Counted from the stretch's first letter, positions 1 through 8,265 are shown. The stretch is DNA of 17,225 nucleotides from Prevotella sp. UBA6429 (GCA_002437285.1 DJOV01000050.1:1-17225); one strand, 5' to 3'. The notes: generated by a model not told the origin, from the sequence alone. A program made the numbers and translations.

Positions 1-260
1 AACTCTCAGAGCAAAAGGAACAGCTCTCAAAGCAGACGGAACAGCTCTCAAAGCAAGACGAGCAACTTTCAAAAAAGGACGAGCAACTTTCAAAAAAGGA
101 CGAGCAACTTTCAGAAAAGGACGAGCAACTTTCAAAAAAGGACGAGCAAATCAAGGCAATGGCACAGACAATGTTCCAAAACGGAGTTCCCATGAATGTG
201 ATTGCCCAAACGATGGGGCAAAGCGTCGAGGAGGTCAAGGCCACGTTGGGGCTCAACTGA
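1..260 (+). CDS. C-terminal end of a probable Rpn-family (PD-(D/E)XK) nuclease, 5' end outside window
   Basis: The gene enters from the left edge; the reading frame starts at base 3 and stops with TGA at 258-260. The visible 85 residues are six near-identical heptads of the type EQLSKKD (coiled-coil-like, strongly charged), then a short globular tail containing AMAQTMFQNGVPMNVIAQTM and ending in EVKATLGLN. A heptad-repeat linker followed by a tail in which M/I-A-x-x-M-x-x-x-G is followed by a second small helix pair is common at the C-terminus of Rpn/YhgA-like recombination-promoting nucleases (often annotated putative transposase) in Bacteroidota. The catalytic domain lies outside the window, so the family is inferred from the tail alone. 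In characterised Rpn proteins the variable C-terminus is also made separately as a small inhibitor of the nuclease. Whether that applies here cannot be seen. Alternative: an unrelated coiled-coil protein. Confidence 0.6.
   Translation, partial: LSEQKEQLSKQTEQLSKQDEQLSKKDEQLSKKDEQLSEKDEQLSKKDEQIKAMAQTMFQNGVPMNVIAQTMGQSVEEVKATLGLN
18..143 (+). repeat. Six in-frame 21-bp tandem repeats encoding EQLSKKD-type heptads
   Basis: Units lie at 18-38, 39-59, 60-80, 81-101, 102-122 and 123-143. Units 3 to 6 are nearly identical at DNA level (one differs by a single A to G, giving E for K), while units 1 and 2 are more diverged. The period is exactly seven codons, so copy-number change by slippage keeps the frame and lengthens or shortens the coiled coil by whole heptads. 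This is seen directly; copy-number variation between strains is inference. Confidence 0.95.
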
Positions 261-349
261 GCATACCGTCAATCCGTACGCTAACGCACCCAAGATCCAT
301 TCTCTGGGCGGCAACAAGAAATCGCTGAAAGAAAACGGACATCATTTAC

Positions 350-528
350 GGTGGGTTCTATAAATTACCACCTTTAGGTAACAAGTCACAGTAGGGGTTA
401 TGTTTTGCCGTCTTTTGGCCCACGGCACCACCTCGTTCGGTCATAAAGCCCGCGCGTTGTCCACGCGCTGATGCCCTGTCCTCGAAAAGAACCTCAATAT
501 CTGGCAAAGCTAACTTACAAAGCCCACC
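350..528. mobile_element. MITE-like element, copy A (179 bp)
   Basis: The left end reads GGTGGGTTCTATAAATTA followed by CCACC. The right end is an imperfect inverse of it: 14 of 18 positions match when reverse-complemented. The interior matches copy B at 10843-11033 in the same order, with shared blocks such as GTTTTGCC, TTGGCC, TTCGGTCA, CACGCGCT and ATCTGGCA followed by GCTAA. There is no transposase. The copy carries an open frame on the minus strand (358-591) that the other copy does not keep open, so I treat that frame as repeat-derived. The ends are more diverged than in copy B, suggesting an older insertion. Confidence 0.75.
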
Positions 529-537
529 TAAACCTAA

Positions 538-656
538 AGTCAAACCGCTCGCGCCATTCATCCGCCCATTTCCACGGAGCCTAAACAGCACGGCTTGCGC
601 GTCATGCGTGAGCGGTATAGACTGTTTACACTCCTACTGCGTGAGCGGTTTAATTC
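538..656. repeat. Palindromic dispersed repeat, left copy (one tandem unit)
   Basis: This stretch begins AAACCGCTCGCGCCATTCAT and ends CTGCGTGAGCGGTTTAATT, so its ends are inverse to each other. It aligns over its whole length, in the same orientation, with 16724-16843 near the right end of the window. The left copy has a half unit (about 600-623) and one full unit (624-656) of the 33-bp motif that occurs five times on the right. No coding function is visible. It abuts the MITE-like copy A. Confidence 0.8.
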
Positions 657-676
657 TCCAGCCCAAAGCAAGGGGC

Positions 677-702
677 TCATCACGCTTAATTCCGGAAGAG
701 CC
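677..702 (-). repeat. Possible IS end, left copy (inverse of 16664-16689)
   Basis: Bases 688-702 are AATTCCGGAAGAGCC, the exact reverse complement of 16664-16678. With a few mismatches the match extends to 26 bases (677-702). Read outward-in it starts GGCTCTTCCGG, which resembles the GGnTCTT start typical of ISL3-family terminal repeats. No transposase is present, so this would be a solo end or relic. The match is seen; the IS family is a guess. Confidence 0.5.
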
Positions 703-719
703 GGACATAAAATTGTCCG
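702..719. other. Perfect 6-bp hairpin upstream of the nan promoter
   Basis: CGGACA (702-707) and TGTCCG (714-719) form a perfect stem around the 6-base loop TAAAAT. There is no T-run after it on either strand, so it is not a typical intrinsic terminator. It sits about 40 bases before the predicted nan -33 region and could be an operator or a repeat remnant. Confidence 0.4.
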
Positions 720-975
720 ATGAGTTGTAAAAGTCGCATGAAAAGGCTCAGGTTACGCTTGGCCTTCTCGATTTGTTTTCATAACTTTGCCCACGCATAC
801 GTGTTCAAACTGAAACGCTCCTACAACGGAGGCAAGGAAACCACCGCCAAGCAAATAGCAGTCCGCAACTATACAGCGCCGTTCGAAGCTGACAAACGCA
901 AGGTCATAGCCCTTGCCACGGAATGCGACTACAAGGGACCGGCTGGCGGTGGGGTAAACATAAAAAAACAAAGCC
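703..975. other. Intergenic region and probable nan operon leader
   Basis: This 273-base stretch separates the left repeats from the first nan gene. It holds the hairpin at 702-719, the predicted promoter at 759-789, and then roughly 180 bases of transcribed leader if that promoter is right. An open frame runs through it (720-998), but it overlaps the promoter and the start of the esterase gene and its product is not recognisable. The leader ends in an A-rich stretch (AAACATAAAAAAACAAAGCC) directly before the esterase start, as is usual for Bacteroidota translation starts. Confidence 0.55.
759..789 (+). promoter_or_regulatory. Predicted Bacteroidota promoter of the nan operon
   Basis: The -7 box TAACTTTG (782-789) fits the consensus TAnnTTTG exactly and is followed by GC. 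A partial -33 box TTGG (759-762) lies 19 bases upstream. It is the only good match ahead of the four-gene operon. It would give a start near 796 and a leader of about 180 bases. The weak -33 suggests help from an activator. Confidence 0.5.
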
Positions 976-3273
976 ATGAAGAAACGTTCCGACTATAACC
1001 TCTACAAGACCCTGCGCACCTGGTTGCCCATGTGCCTGTTGTTCATCACAACCACCCTCAGCGCCCGCCCGAAGGTAGCGCCGAGAATCAAGGTGGCCTG
1101 CGTGGGCAACAGCATCACCTACGGCACGGGCATACAAGACCGCGAGCACGACTCCTATCCCGCCCAGTTGCAGCGCATGCTCGGCGAAGCCTACGAAGTG
1201 GGCAACTTCGGCAAACCGTCGGCCACGCTCCTGGCCCATGGCCACAAGCCCTACTTCCGGCAGCCAGAGTGGACAGCCGCCAAGGCATTCCGGGGCGACA
1301 TCGCCATCATACACCTCGGCATCAACGACACCGACCCGCGCAACTGGCCCAACTACCGCGACGAGTTTGTGAACGACTACCTCCACCTCATCGATACCCT
1401 GCGCCTGGCCAACCCCCATGTGCGCATCCTCGTGGCGCGCCTCACACCCATCCGCCACGACCACTGGCGATTCACGTCAGGCACAAAGTTGTGGCACGAC
1501 GAGATACAGCAGGCCATCGAGACCGTGGCACGCGTGAGCGGCGCCGAGCTCATCGACTTCCACGCTCCGCTCTATCCCCACCCTGACTACAGCGTGGATG
1601 GCATCCATCCCAATCCCGCCGGCGCACGCCTCTTGGCACAGACGGCTTACAGCGGCATCACGGGCGACTACGGCGGACTGCGTCTCTCACCGCTCTACAC
1701 CGACCACATGGTGCTGCAACGCGGCAAGCGGCTCGACATACACGGCACGGCCAACGCCGGCTCGGCAATACGCGTGACCCTCACCGCAAAGGATACCAAA
1801 GGAAAGGCCATCACACACGAGGCTTGTGACACCACAGACAACCGCGGCAACTGGACCGCCTGGCTGGAGCCACTGACCGATACCGAGGCCGACTACACGC
1901 TGACCGTGACCTGCCACGACCTGGAAGCCACCGCGACCAACCGCATCAACCATGACGCGACCAACGACAACCAATACTGGCCGGGGCTGGCTCCCTGGTC
2001 GGAACAAGCCAACCAGACTGTCATCAAGCGCCCTGTGACCACAACCAAGGGCAAGGGCACCCACCTGACCGCCCTCACCTTCCGCCATGTGGCCGTGGGC
2101 GAGGTATGGCTCTGCTCAGGCCAGTCGAACATGGGCTTCATGCTCCGCCAGTGTGACACGGGACACCGAGACATCCCCAAGGCGGCCGATACGGGTCTCC
2201 GCCTCTACAACATGCAGTGGCGCTGGGACACTTACGCCCAACAGTGGCCACTTGCAGTACTCGACTCGGTGGACCGCCTCGAATACTTCGAGCCTACCAC
2301 CTGGCAGGAGGCCACACCCGACAACGCCGCCCAGTTCTCCGCCGTGGCCTACTACTTCGGCCACATGCTGCGCGACAGCCTGCGCGTGCCCGTGGGCTTG
2401 GTGTGCAACGCCGTGGGAGGGTCGCCCATCGAATCATGGATCGACAGACAGACACTGGAGACGCGCTTTCCGTCCATCCTGCAAAACTTCGACTGGAACG
2501 ACTTCATACAGCCGTGGGTGCGGAGCCGAGCCCTGGAAAACATAGGGGCCGACACCACTCGCATGCGCCGGCACCCCTTCATGCCTGTCTATTGCTATGA
2601 GGCCGGCATCTTGCCGCTGGCTCAATACGGCATCCGCGGTGTGGTGTGGTACCAAGGCGAGAGCAACGCCCACAACTTCGAGGCCCATGAGCGCCTCTTC
2701 CCCTTGCTCGTGAGCAGTTGGCGACACCATTGGCACAATGCCAAACTGCCCTTCTACTATGTGCAGCTGTCGAGTCTCGACCGTCCCTCATGGCCCTGGT
2801 TCCGCGACTCGCAGCGACAACTGATGCGTCTACCCCACACAGGCATGGTGGTCAGCACCGACTGTGGCGACTCGCTTGACGTGCACTACCATCACAAGCA
2901 GCCCATCGGCGAACGGCTGGCACGCTGGGCACTGGCACGCGACTATGGCCGCGCGGTCACGCCATCGGGGCCTCTGTTCCGCCAAGCGCGGCGTGAGGGC
3001 GATGCCCTCGTGGTGACCTTCCGCTACGCCAAGGGGCTCACCACCTCCGACGGGCAAGCGCCACGTACCTTCGAGATCGCTCACGACGACGGCGTGTACT
3101 ATCCTGCCACAGCCACCATCGAGGGTGAGCAGGTGCGTCTCACCGCGCCCGAGGTGAGAGCACCGCGCTACGTGCGCTATGGATGGCAGCCTTTCACCCA
3201 CGCCAATCTTGTGAATGGCGACAGGCTCCCAGCATCGACCTTCCGAGCACAGGCGAAGCGAGCCAAGCGCTGA
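976..3273 (+). CDS. nanS: Secreted sialate O-acetylesterase with two SGNH hydrolase domains
   Basis: This 765-residue enzyme removes O-acetyl groups (typically at O-9) from sialic acids so that they can be released and used. A hydrophobic stretch near residues 15-30 ending in LSA is a probable signal peptide, which puts the enzyme in the periplasm or on the surface. Domain 1 (about 37-230) is a GDSL/SGNH hydrolase with block I GNSIT (44-48), GIND (115-118) and DGIHPN (208-213, D208 and H211). Domain 2 (about 240-660) is a SASA-type esterase with CSGQSNM (380-386, nucleophile S384), VGGSPIESW (480-488), WYQGES (558-563) and a D-x-H near 635-637. Dual-domain esterases of this type are known from sialic acid loci of Tannerella and Bacteroides. 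It starts the nan operon; nanT follows after 75 bases. All catalytic motifs of both domains appear intact. Position specificity cannot be read from sequence. Confidence 0.9.
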   Translation: MKKRSDYNLYKTLRTWLPMCLLFITTTLSARPKVAPRIKVACVGNSITYGTGIQDREHDSYPAQLQRMLGEAYEVGNFGKPSATLLAHGHKPYFRQPEWTAAKAFRGDIAIIHLGINDTDPRNWPNYRDEFVNDYLHLIDTLRLANPHVRILVARLTPIRHDHWRFTSGTKLWHDEIQQAIETVARVSGAELIDFHAPLYPHPDYSVDGIHPNPAGARLLAQTAYSGITGDYGGLRLSPLYTDHMVLQRGKRLDIHGTANAGSAIRVTLTAKDTKGKAITHEACDTTDNRGNWTAWLEPLTDTEADYTLTVTCHDLEATATNRINHDATNDNQYWPGLAPWSEQANQTVIKRPVTTTKGKGTHLTALTFRHVAVGEVWLCSGQSNMGFMLRQCDTGHRDIPKAADTGLRLYNMQWRWDTYAQQWPLAVLDSVDRLEYFEPTTWQEATPDNAAQFSAVAYYFGHMLRDSLRVPVGLVCNAVGGSPIESWIDRQTLETRFPSILQNFDWNDFIQPWVRSRALENIGADTTRMRRHPFMPVYCYEAGILPLAQYGIRGVVWYQGESNAHNFEAHERLFPLLVSSWRHHWHNAKLPFYYVQLSSLDRPSWPWFRDSQRQLMRLPHTGMVVSTDCGDSLDVHYHHKQPIGERLARWALARDYGRAVTPSGPLFRQARREGDALVVTFRYAKGLTTSDGQAPRTFEIAHDDGVYYPATATIEGEQVRLTAPEVRAPRYVRYGWQPFTHANLVNGDRLPASTFRAQAKRAKR

Positions 3274-3348
3274 CCTGCCCTCCGGCATGACAATCCTACT
3301 ACCCACGGGAGCTGACTCCCGCATAACCTAAACCTAAAAATCCTCATC

Positions 3349-4587
3349 ATGAACCTATCAACCAAGAAATGCTACCCGTGGCTCGTCGTGGCCCTGCTAT
3401 GGGTGGTGGCCCTGCTCAACTACATGGACCGCCAGATGCTCAGCACCATGCAAGGGGCCATGCAGGCCGACATCCACGAGCTCAACCGCGCCGAGGCCTT
3501 CGGTGCCCTAATGGCGGTGTTTCTCTGGATCTACGGCCTTATCAGTCCCTTTGCGGGCATGGTGGCCGACCGCTTCAGCAAGAAACGCCTCGTCGTGGGC
3601 AGCCTCTTCGTATGGTCGGCCGTGACGTTCCTCATGGGCTACGCCTCCTCCTTTCAGCAACTCTACATCCTACGCGCGCTGATGGGCATCAGCGAGGCGC
3701 TTTACATTCCCTCGGCCTTGTCGCTCATCGCCGACTGGCACGGCGACAAGACGCGCTCGCTGGCAGTGGGCATCCACATGACAGGTCTCTACGTGGGACA
3801 GGCACTGGGCGGCTTCGGCGCAACGGTGGCGGCGCTCCACTCCTGGCATGCCACGTTCTATAGCTTCGGCATCATCGGCATCGCCTATTCGCTCATCCTC
3901 ATCTGGCTGCTGCACGACGCTCCAACCCGTGAGCCCCGGCAGGAGGCGGAGGACAGGCACTCGTCACGCAATCCCTTCCGCGGAGTGGCGGTGGTGCTCA
4001 GCACGTGCTCCTTCTGGGTGCTGCTGGTCTATTTTGCAGCGCCGAGCCTGCCAGGATGGGCCACGAAGAACTGGCTGCCGACACTCTTCGCCACCAATCT
4101 CGACATACCGATGTCGCAAGCCGGACCGCTCTCCACGTTCACCATAGCCCTGTCATCCTTCATCGGGGTCATCGCGGGCGGTGTGCTGTCTGACCGCTGG
4201 GTGCAGCGCAATGTGCGCGGACGCATCTACACCAGTGCCATCGGTCTGGGACTCACCATCCCCGCCCTTGTGCTCCTGGGCTTCGGCCACCACCTTGTGG
4301 CCGTGGTCGCCGCCGGTTTGTTCTTCGGCATCGGCTATGGCATGTTCGACTGCAACAACATGCCCATCCTCTGCCAGATCGTGTCGGCACGACACCGCGC
4401 CACCGCCTACGGCCTGCTGAACATGGTGGGCGTGTTTGCCGGAGCCGCTGTGACACAGCACCTCGGCAAGTGGACCGACAGCGGACATCTCGGCCATGGC
4501 TTCGCACTACTGGCCGGAGTGGTGCTCGTGGCGGTGGCCTTGCAACTCTTCTGCCTCAAGCCCAAGAGTGACTACGCTGAACAATAA
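3349..4587 (+). CDS. nanT: MFS sialic acid permease (NanT-like)
   Basis: This 412-residue inner-membrane protein of the major facilitator superfamily has about twelve hydrophobic segments. NYMDRQ (24-29) follows the first segment, as in the anion:cation symporter branch, and motif A is visible as GMVADRFSKKR (70-80). Its place between the esterase and the lyase makes sialic acid uptake by proton symport the likely job, as for nanT in the Bacteroides fragilis and Tannerella loci. The start at 3349 follows an A-rich leader (CCTAAAAATCCTCATC) and sits 75 bases after the esterase stop. The lyase gene starts 32 bases downstream. Substrate is inferred from context; a hexuronate or other sugar-acid transporter would look much the same. 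Confidence 0.85.
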   Translation: MNLSTKKCYPWLVVALLWVVALLNYMDRQMLSTMQGAMQADIHELNRAEAFGALMAVFLWIYGLISPFAGMVADRFSKKRLVVGSLFVWSAVTFLMGYASSFQQLYILRALMGISEALYIPSALSLIADWHGDKTRSLAVGIHMTGLYVGQALGGFGATVAALHSWHATFYSFGIIGIAYSLILIWLLHDAPTREPRQEAEDRHSSRNPFRGVAVVLSTCSFWVLLVYFAAPSLPGWATKNWLPTLFATNLDIPMSQAGPLSTFTIALSSFIGVIAGGVLSDRWVQRNVRGRIYTSAIGLGLTIPALVLLGFGHHLVAVVAAGLFFGIGYGMFDCNNMPILCQIVSARHRATAYGLLNMVGVFAGAAVTQHLGKWTDSGHLGHGFALLAGVVLVAVALQLFCLKPKSDYAEQ

Positions 4588-4619
4588 CATCAACTATAAC
4601 ACATCCTAACACCATCACT

Positions 4620-5537
4620 ATGGAAAAAATCATCGGACTCATAGACGCACCGTTCACCCCGTTCAAGGCCAACGGCGACGTCAACCTGCAACCCATCGCC
4701 GCCTATGCCGCCATGCTCCACAAGAACGGCTTGAAGGGTGCATTCATCAACGGATCGTCGGGAGAGGGTTACATGCTCACCGTGGAGGAACGCATGGCGC
4801 TGGCCGAGGCGTGGATGAAGGCCGCACCCGAAGGGTTCAAGGTCATCGTCCACGTGGGCAGCTGCTGCCTGCGAGACAGCGTGCGCCTGGCACAGCATGC
4901 CGCACAGATAGGCGCCTGGGGCATCGGATCCATGGCACCACCCTTCCCACACGTGGGGCGCATCGAGGAACTGGTGAAGTACTGCGAGACCATCGCGGCT
5001 GCCGCACCTGCCCTGCCCTTCTACTTCTATCACATCCCCGCCTTCAACGGTTGCTTCCTGCCCATGCTCGACTTGCTCAAGGCTGTCGACGGGCGCATAC
5101 CCAACTTCGCCGGCATCAAGTACACCTTCGAGAGCCTCTATGAGTACAACCAGTGCCGCCTCTACAAGGACGGCAAATATGACATGCTCCACGGACAGGA
5201 CGAGACCATCCTGGCCGAACTGGCGCTCGGCGGCGCGCAAGGTGGCATCTGCGGGACCAGCAACTACAACGGGCGCGGTCTCGTGGCCATCCTCGACTGC
5301 TGGGCCAAGGGCGACATCGACGGTGCTCGCCGTCACCAGGACTATGCGCAGGCGGTGATCAACGTCATCTGCCACTACCGCGGCAACATCGTGGCTGGCA
5401 AGCGCATCATGAAACTGCTGGGCTTCGACCTCGGGCCCAACCGCACACCTTTCCAAAACATGACAGACGAGGAGGAGCAACAGATGCGCCAGGAGCTGGA
5501 AGCCATCGACTTCTTCACACATGCCAACCAGTTTTAA
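4620..5537 (+). CDS. nanA: N-acetylneuraminate lyase
   Basis: This 305-residue cytoplasmic class I aldolase cleaves Neu5Ac into N-acetylmannosamine and pyruvate. It belongs to the DHDPS/NAL superfamily and has the usual length. The carboxylate-binding loop GSSGEG is at 45-50 (GST/GSS-GE in the family), the catalytic tyrosine is Y137 in YFYHIP, and the Schiff-base lysine is K167 in GIKYTF. The family member is assigned by these motifs plus neighbours; the Bacteroidota version is also called nanL. It lies 32 bases after nanT and 17 bases before the epimerase gene, so co-transcription is very likely. Nothing appears truncated. Confidence 0.93.
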   Translation: MEKIIGLIDAPFTPFKANGDVNLQPIAAYAAMLHKNGLKGAFINGSSGEGYMLTVEERMALAEAWMKAAPEGFKVIVHVGSCCLRDSVRLAQHAAQIGAWGIGSMAPPFPHVGRIEELVKYCETIAAAAPALPFYFYHIPAFNGCFLPMLDLLKAVDGRIPNFAGIKYTFESLYEYNQCRLYKDGKYDMLHGQDETILAELALGGAQGGICGTSNYNGRGLVAILDCWAKGDIDGARRHQDYAQAVINVICHYRGNIVAGKRIMKLLGFDLGPNRTPFQNMTDEEEQQMRQELEAIDFFTHANQF

Positions 5538-5554
5538 AAAATCACGCTGACACC

Positions 5555-6760
5555 ATGAACATCGACCAATATCTCTCCGACTGGGGCGCGCGTTACCGCC
5601 GCGACCTCACGGAAAACATCATGCCTTTCTGGCTCAAGCACGGCCTCGACCGCTTGCACGGAGGTGTCTATACATGTCTTGACCGCGACGGCACAGTCAT
5701 CGACACCACCAAGAGTGTGTGGTTCCAGGGACGCTTTGGCTTCATCTGTGCCTTTGCCTACAACCATGTGGCGCGCAAGCCCGAATGGCTGGAGGCGGCC
5801 AAGAGCTGTCTCGACTTCATCGAAGCCCACTGCTTCGACGCCGACGGGCACATGTACTTCACCGTCACCGCCGACGGACAGCCCCTGCGCAAGCGCCGCT
5901 ATGTGTTCAGCGAGACCTTTGCGGCCATCGCCATGGCTGAGTATGCACTGGCCACAGGCGAGGAACACTGGGCGCAACGTGCCTTGCAAGTGTTCGACGA
6001 CACACAGCGTTTCCTCGCTACGCCAGGCTACCTGCCTGCCAAGTTTGAGCCGGGAGTGCAACTACAGAGCCACAGCATCACGATGATCCTCATCAACGTG
6101 GGGTCGTGCCTGCGCAAGGTAATCGACGACCCGAAACTGACGGCGCAAATCGACGCGTCAGTCGACAAGCTGCGGCGCTTCTTCATACACCCGGAGTTCA
6201 AGGCGCTGCTGGAGACCGTCGGACCACAAGGAGAGTTTATCGACAACGGCATGGGACGCACCATCAATCCCGGCCACTGCATCGAGACAGCGTGGTTTCT
6301 GCTGGAGGAGTCGTGTCACCGGGGCTGGGACCCTGACCTGCGCGACTTAGGCCTGAAAATCTTCGACTGGTCGTGGGACTGGGGATGGGACAAGCAGTAT
6401 GGCGGCATCATCAACTTCCGCGACTGCCGACACCTGCCGCCACAAGACTACTCGCAAGACATGAAGTTCTGGTGGCCACAGTGTGAGGCCATCATCGCCT
6501 CGCTTTATGCCTACCGCGCCACCGGCGACGAGAAATACATCCTCCGCCACAACCTCATCAGCGAGTGGACCTACAGCCACTTCCCCGATGACGAGTACGG
6601 TGAGTGGTATGGCTACCTGCATCGCGACGGCACCGTGGCCCAGCCTGCCAAGGGCAACATCTTCAAGGGGCCGTTCCACGTACCCCGCATGATGATCAAG
6701 GGTTGCCAGCTCACGGCCATGCCCACGGCCACACCGCCAGAGGGTAGCGCCGGAAGGTAG
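5555..6760 (+). CDS. nanE: N-acylglucosamine 2-epimerase (ManNAc/GlcNAc epimerase, AGE type)
   Basis: This 401-residue protein of the AGE / renin-binding-protein family interconverts N-acetylmannosamine and N-acetylglucosamine, the step after the lyase. Bacteroidota use this (alpha/alpha)6-barrel enzyme instead of the NanE TIM barrel of Enterobacteria, though the symbol nanE is used for both. Visible family features are R60 in WFQGRFG, the GRTINPGHCIETAWFLLE block (234-251, H241), KFWWPQCE (304-311) and the C-terminal GPFHVPRMM (372-380, H375). It starts 17 bases after the lyase stop. The last dozen residues (TAMPTATPPEGSAGR) are low complexity and unlike the family core, so the tail may be a recently acquired extension. 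A cellobiose 2-epimerase is possible on fold alone but the operon argues against it. Confidence 0.9.
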   Translation: MNIDQYLSDWGARYRRDLTENIMPFWLKHGLDRLHGGVYTCLDRDGTVIDTTKSVWFQGRFGFICAFAYNHVARKPEWLEAAKSCLDFIEAHCFDADGHMYFTVTADGQPLRKRRYVFSETFAAIAMAEYALATGEEHWAQRALQVFDDTQRFLATPGYLPAKFEPGVQLQSHSITMILINVGSCLRKVIDDPKLTAQIDASVDKLRRFFIHPEFKALLETVGPQGEFIDNGMGRTINPGHCIETAWFLLEESCHRGWDPDLRDLGLKIFDWSWDWGWDKQYGGIINFRDCRHLPPQDYSQDMKFWWPQCEAIIASLYAYRATGDEKYILRHNLISEWTYSHFPDDEYGEWYGYLHRDGTVAQPAKGNIFKGPFHVPRMMIKGCQLTAMPTATPPEGSAGR

Positions 6761-6852
6761 CCCCAGGAAGGCCGTTCCGCCCTGCAACACACCATCCAGT
6801 TGGCATTAGCATGAGACACGGGCAACATGTCGTTTCACAATAAAAATGAATA

Positions 6853-6888
6853 TTGGGGCGCAGGCTTGCGATAAAATGCGTACCTTTG
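6853..6888 (+). promoter_or_regulatory. Predicted Bacteroidota promoter of the purine permease gene
   Basis: The -7 box TACCTTTG (6881-6888) is a perfect TAnnTTTG, followed by CA. The nearest -33-like TTGG (6853-6856) is 24 bases upstream, slightly longer than usual. A start near 6895 gives a leader of about 40 bases before the ATG at 6937, too short for a purine riboswitch. This separates the permease from the nan operon. Confidence 0.65.
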
Positions 6889-6936
6889 CAGCGGCAAAGG
6901 TACGTCCTGCGCCCAAACAAACACGTTACAAACGAC

Positions 6937-8238
6937 ATGACCCACTTAAAGACACTCTTGGGCTTCGATCCCAAGCAATCCACGGTAAAGACCGAACTGG
7001 TGGCCGGCATGACCACCTTCCTCACCATGTGTTACATCCTGGCCGTCAACCCCACCATCCTCGCCACCACTGGCATGGACAAGGCGGCCCTTTTCACCAG
7101 CACGGCCATCGCATCGGCCATCGCCACGCTGCTCCTGGCCTTCATGGCCAAGCTGCCGTTCGCCCAAGCGCCGAGCATGGGCCTCAACGCCTTCTTCGCC
7201 TTCACGCTCTGCCAGGCCATGGGCCTCACGTGGCAACAGGCACTGGCGGTGCTGCTCGTCGAGGGTGTCATCTTCCTGCTCATCACCTTTCTCAACATCC
7301 GTGACAAGATCCTGGACAGCATACCCCTCAACTTGCGCTATGCCATCTCGGCCGGCATCGGCATGTTCATCGCCTTCATCGGCCTGAAGAACGCCGGCAT
7401 CATCACCGCCAACGAGGCCACCTTCGTCCAACTGGGCAAGTTCACGCCCGTGAGCATCCTGGGGCTCATCAGCATCCTGCTCAGCGGCATGCTCATGGCC
7501 CGTCGGGTCAAGGGCTCACTCTTCTACGCCATCATCATCTCCACGCTCATCGGCATTCCCATGGGCGTGACCGAGATACCGCAGGGCTGGATGCCCCTGT
7601 CGGCACCCCACAGCGTGGCGCCCATCTTCTGCCAGTTTGACTTCACGGGCTTCTTCACGCCCAAGATGGTCATGGTCATCTTTTCTCTCCTGCTGGTCAA
7701 CATCTTCGACACCATCGGCACCATCGTCGGCCTGGCCGAGAAGGTGGGCGTGACCAAGGCCGACGGCACCATCCCCCATGTGAAGGAGGCCATGATGAGC
7801 GACGCCATCGGCACCACGGCAGGAGCCCTGCTCGGCAGTTCCACCATCACGACCTACGTGGAGAGTGCGTCAGGCATCGCCGAGGGCGGCAAGTCGGGCC
7901 TCACCTCATTCTTCGTGGGCATGATGTTCATACTGAGCATCTTCCTGGCCCCCATCTTCCTGCTCATCCCCGGCGCGGCCACCAGCGGCGCACTGGTCAT
8001 GGTGGGCGTGCTGATGGTCGATGCCTTCAAGAAGATAGAGCTTGACGACATCTCCGAAGCGTTCCCCGCCTTTGTCACGATGATCACCATGGTGCTCTGT
8101 TACAGCATTGCCGACGGCATCTGCCTCGGCATACTGAGCTACGTGCTCATCAAGATGATGACGGGCAAGTTTAAGGACCTCAACGTCACGCTCTACGCGC
8201 TGGCCATACTGCTGGTCATCAACTACGCCTTCGGATGA
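6937..8238 (+). CDS. NCS2-family purine (hypoxanthine/guanine or adenine) permease, AzgA type
   Basis: This 433-residue, multi-spanning inner-membrane transporter imports purine bases by proton symport. AzgA-branch signatures are clear: GMTTFLTMCYILAVNP (24-39), LPFAQAPSMGLNAFFAFT (73-90), NIFDTIGT (255-262) and the loop with GSSTITTYVESASG followed by IAEGGKSG (300-321). I chose the ATG at 6937. An upstream in-frame TTG at 6853 exists, but it lies in the promoter -33 region and the family starts with a short hydrophilic stretch followed by F-x-L/P, as here. It has its own promoter and is closed by the strong terminator at 8266-8311. PbuG, PurP and GhxP-type transporters share this architecture, so the exact base is not resolved. 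Confidence 0.92.
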   Translation: MTHLKTLLGFDPKQSTVKTELVAGMTTFLTMCYILAVNPTILATTGMDKAALFTSTAIASAIATLLLAFMAKLPFAQAPSMGLNAFFAFTLCQAMGLTWQQALAVLLVEGVIFLLITFLNIRDKILDSIPLNLRYAISAGIGMFIAFIGLKNAGIITANEATFVQLGKFTPVSILGLISILLSGMLMARRVKGSLFYAIIISTLIGIPMGVTEIPQGWMPLSAPHSVAPIFCQFDFTGFFTPKMVMVIFSLLLVNIFDTIGTIVGLAEKVGVTKADGTIPHVKEAMMSDAIGTTAGALLGSSTITTYVESASGIAEGGKSGLTSFFVGMMFILSIFLAPIFLLIPGAATSGALVMVGVLMVDAFKKIELDDISEAFPAFVTMITMVLCYSIADGICLGILSYVLIKMMTGKFKDLNVTLYALAILLVINYAFG

Positions 8239-8265
8239 TGTTTTATCCACTAAAAACTTGAGAAG

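Noticed and set aside
358..591. 77-residue minus-strand frame in MITE-like copy A
   Set aside because: It runs across the repeat and into the next one. The equivalent frame in copy B is closed by stops, so it is repeat-derived rather than a conserved gene.
720..998. 92-residue plus-strand frame before the nan operon
   Set aside because: It overlaps the predicted promoter and the esterase start, has no ribosome binding signal and no recognisable family.
4590..5522. Long antisense frame (310 codons) opposite the lyase gene, and similar ones opposite the esterase (904-1464) and hydrolase (9868-10629)
   Set aside because: The sense-strand genes have clear catalytic motifs. The antisense frames are open only because of GC-rich codon usage and show repetitive V/H/D/E composition.
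6853..6936. TTG start at 6853 for the purine permease
   Set aside because: It would place 28 non-conserved residues over the promoter boxes; the ATG at 6937 fits family length and lies downstream of the predicted transcription start.
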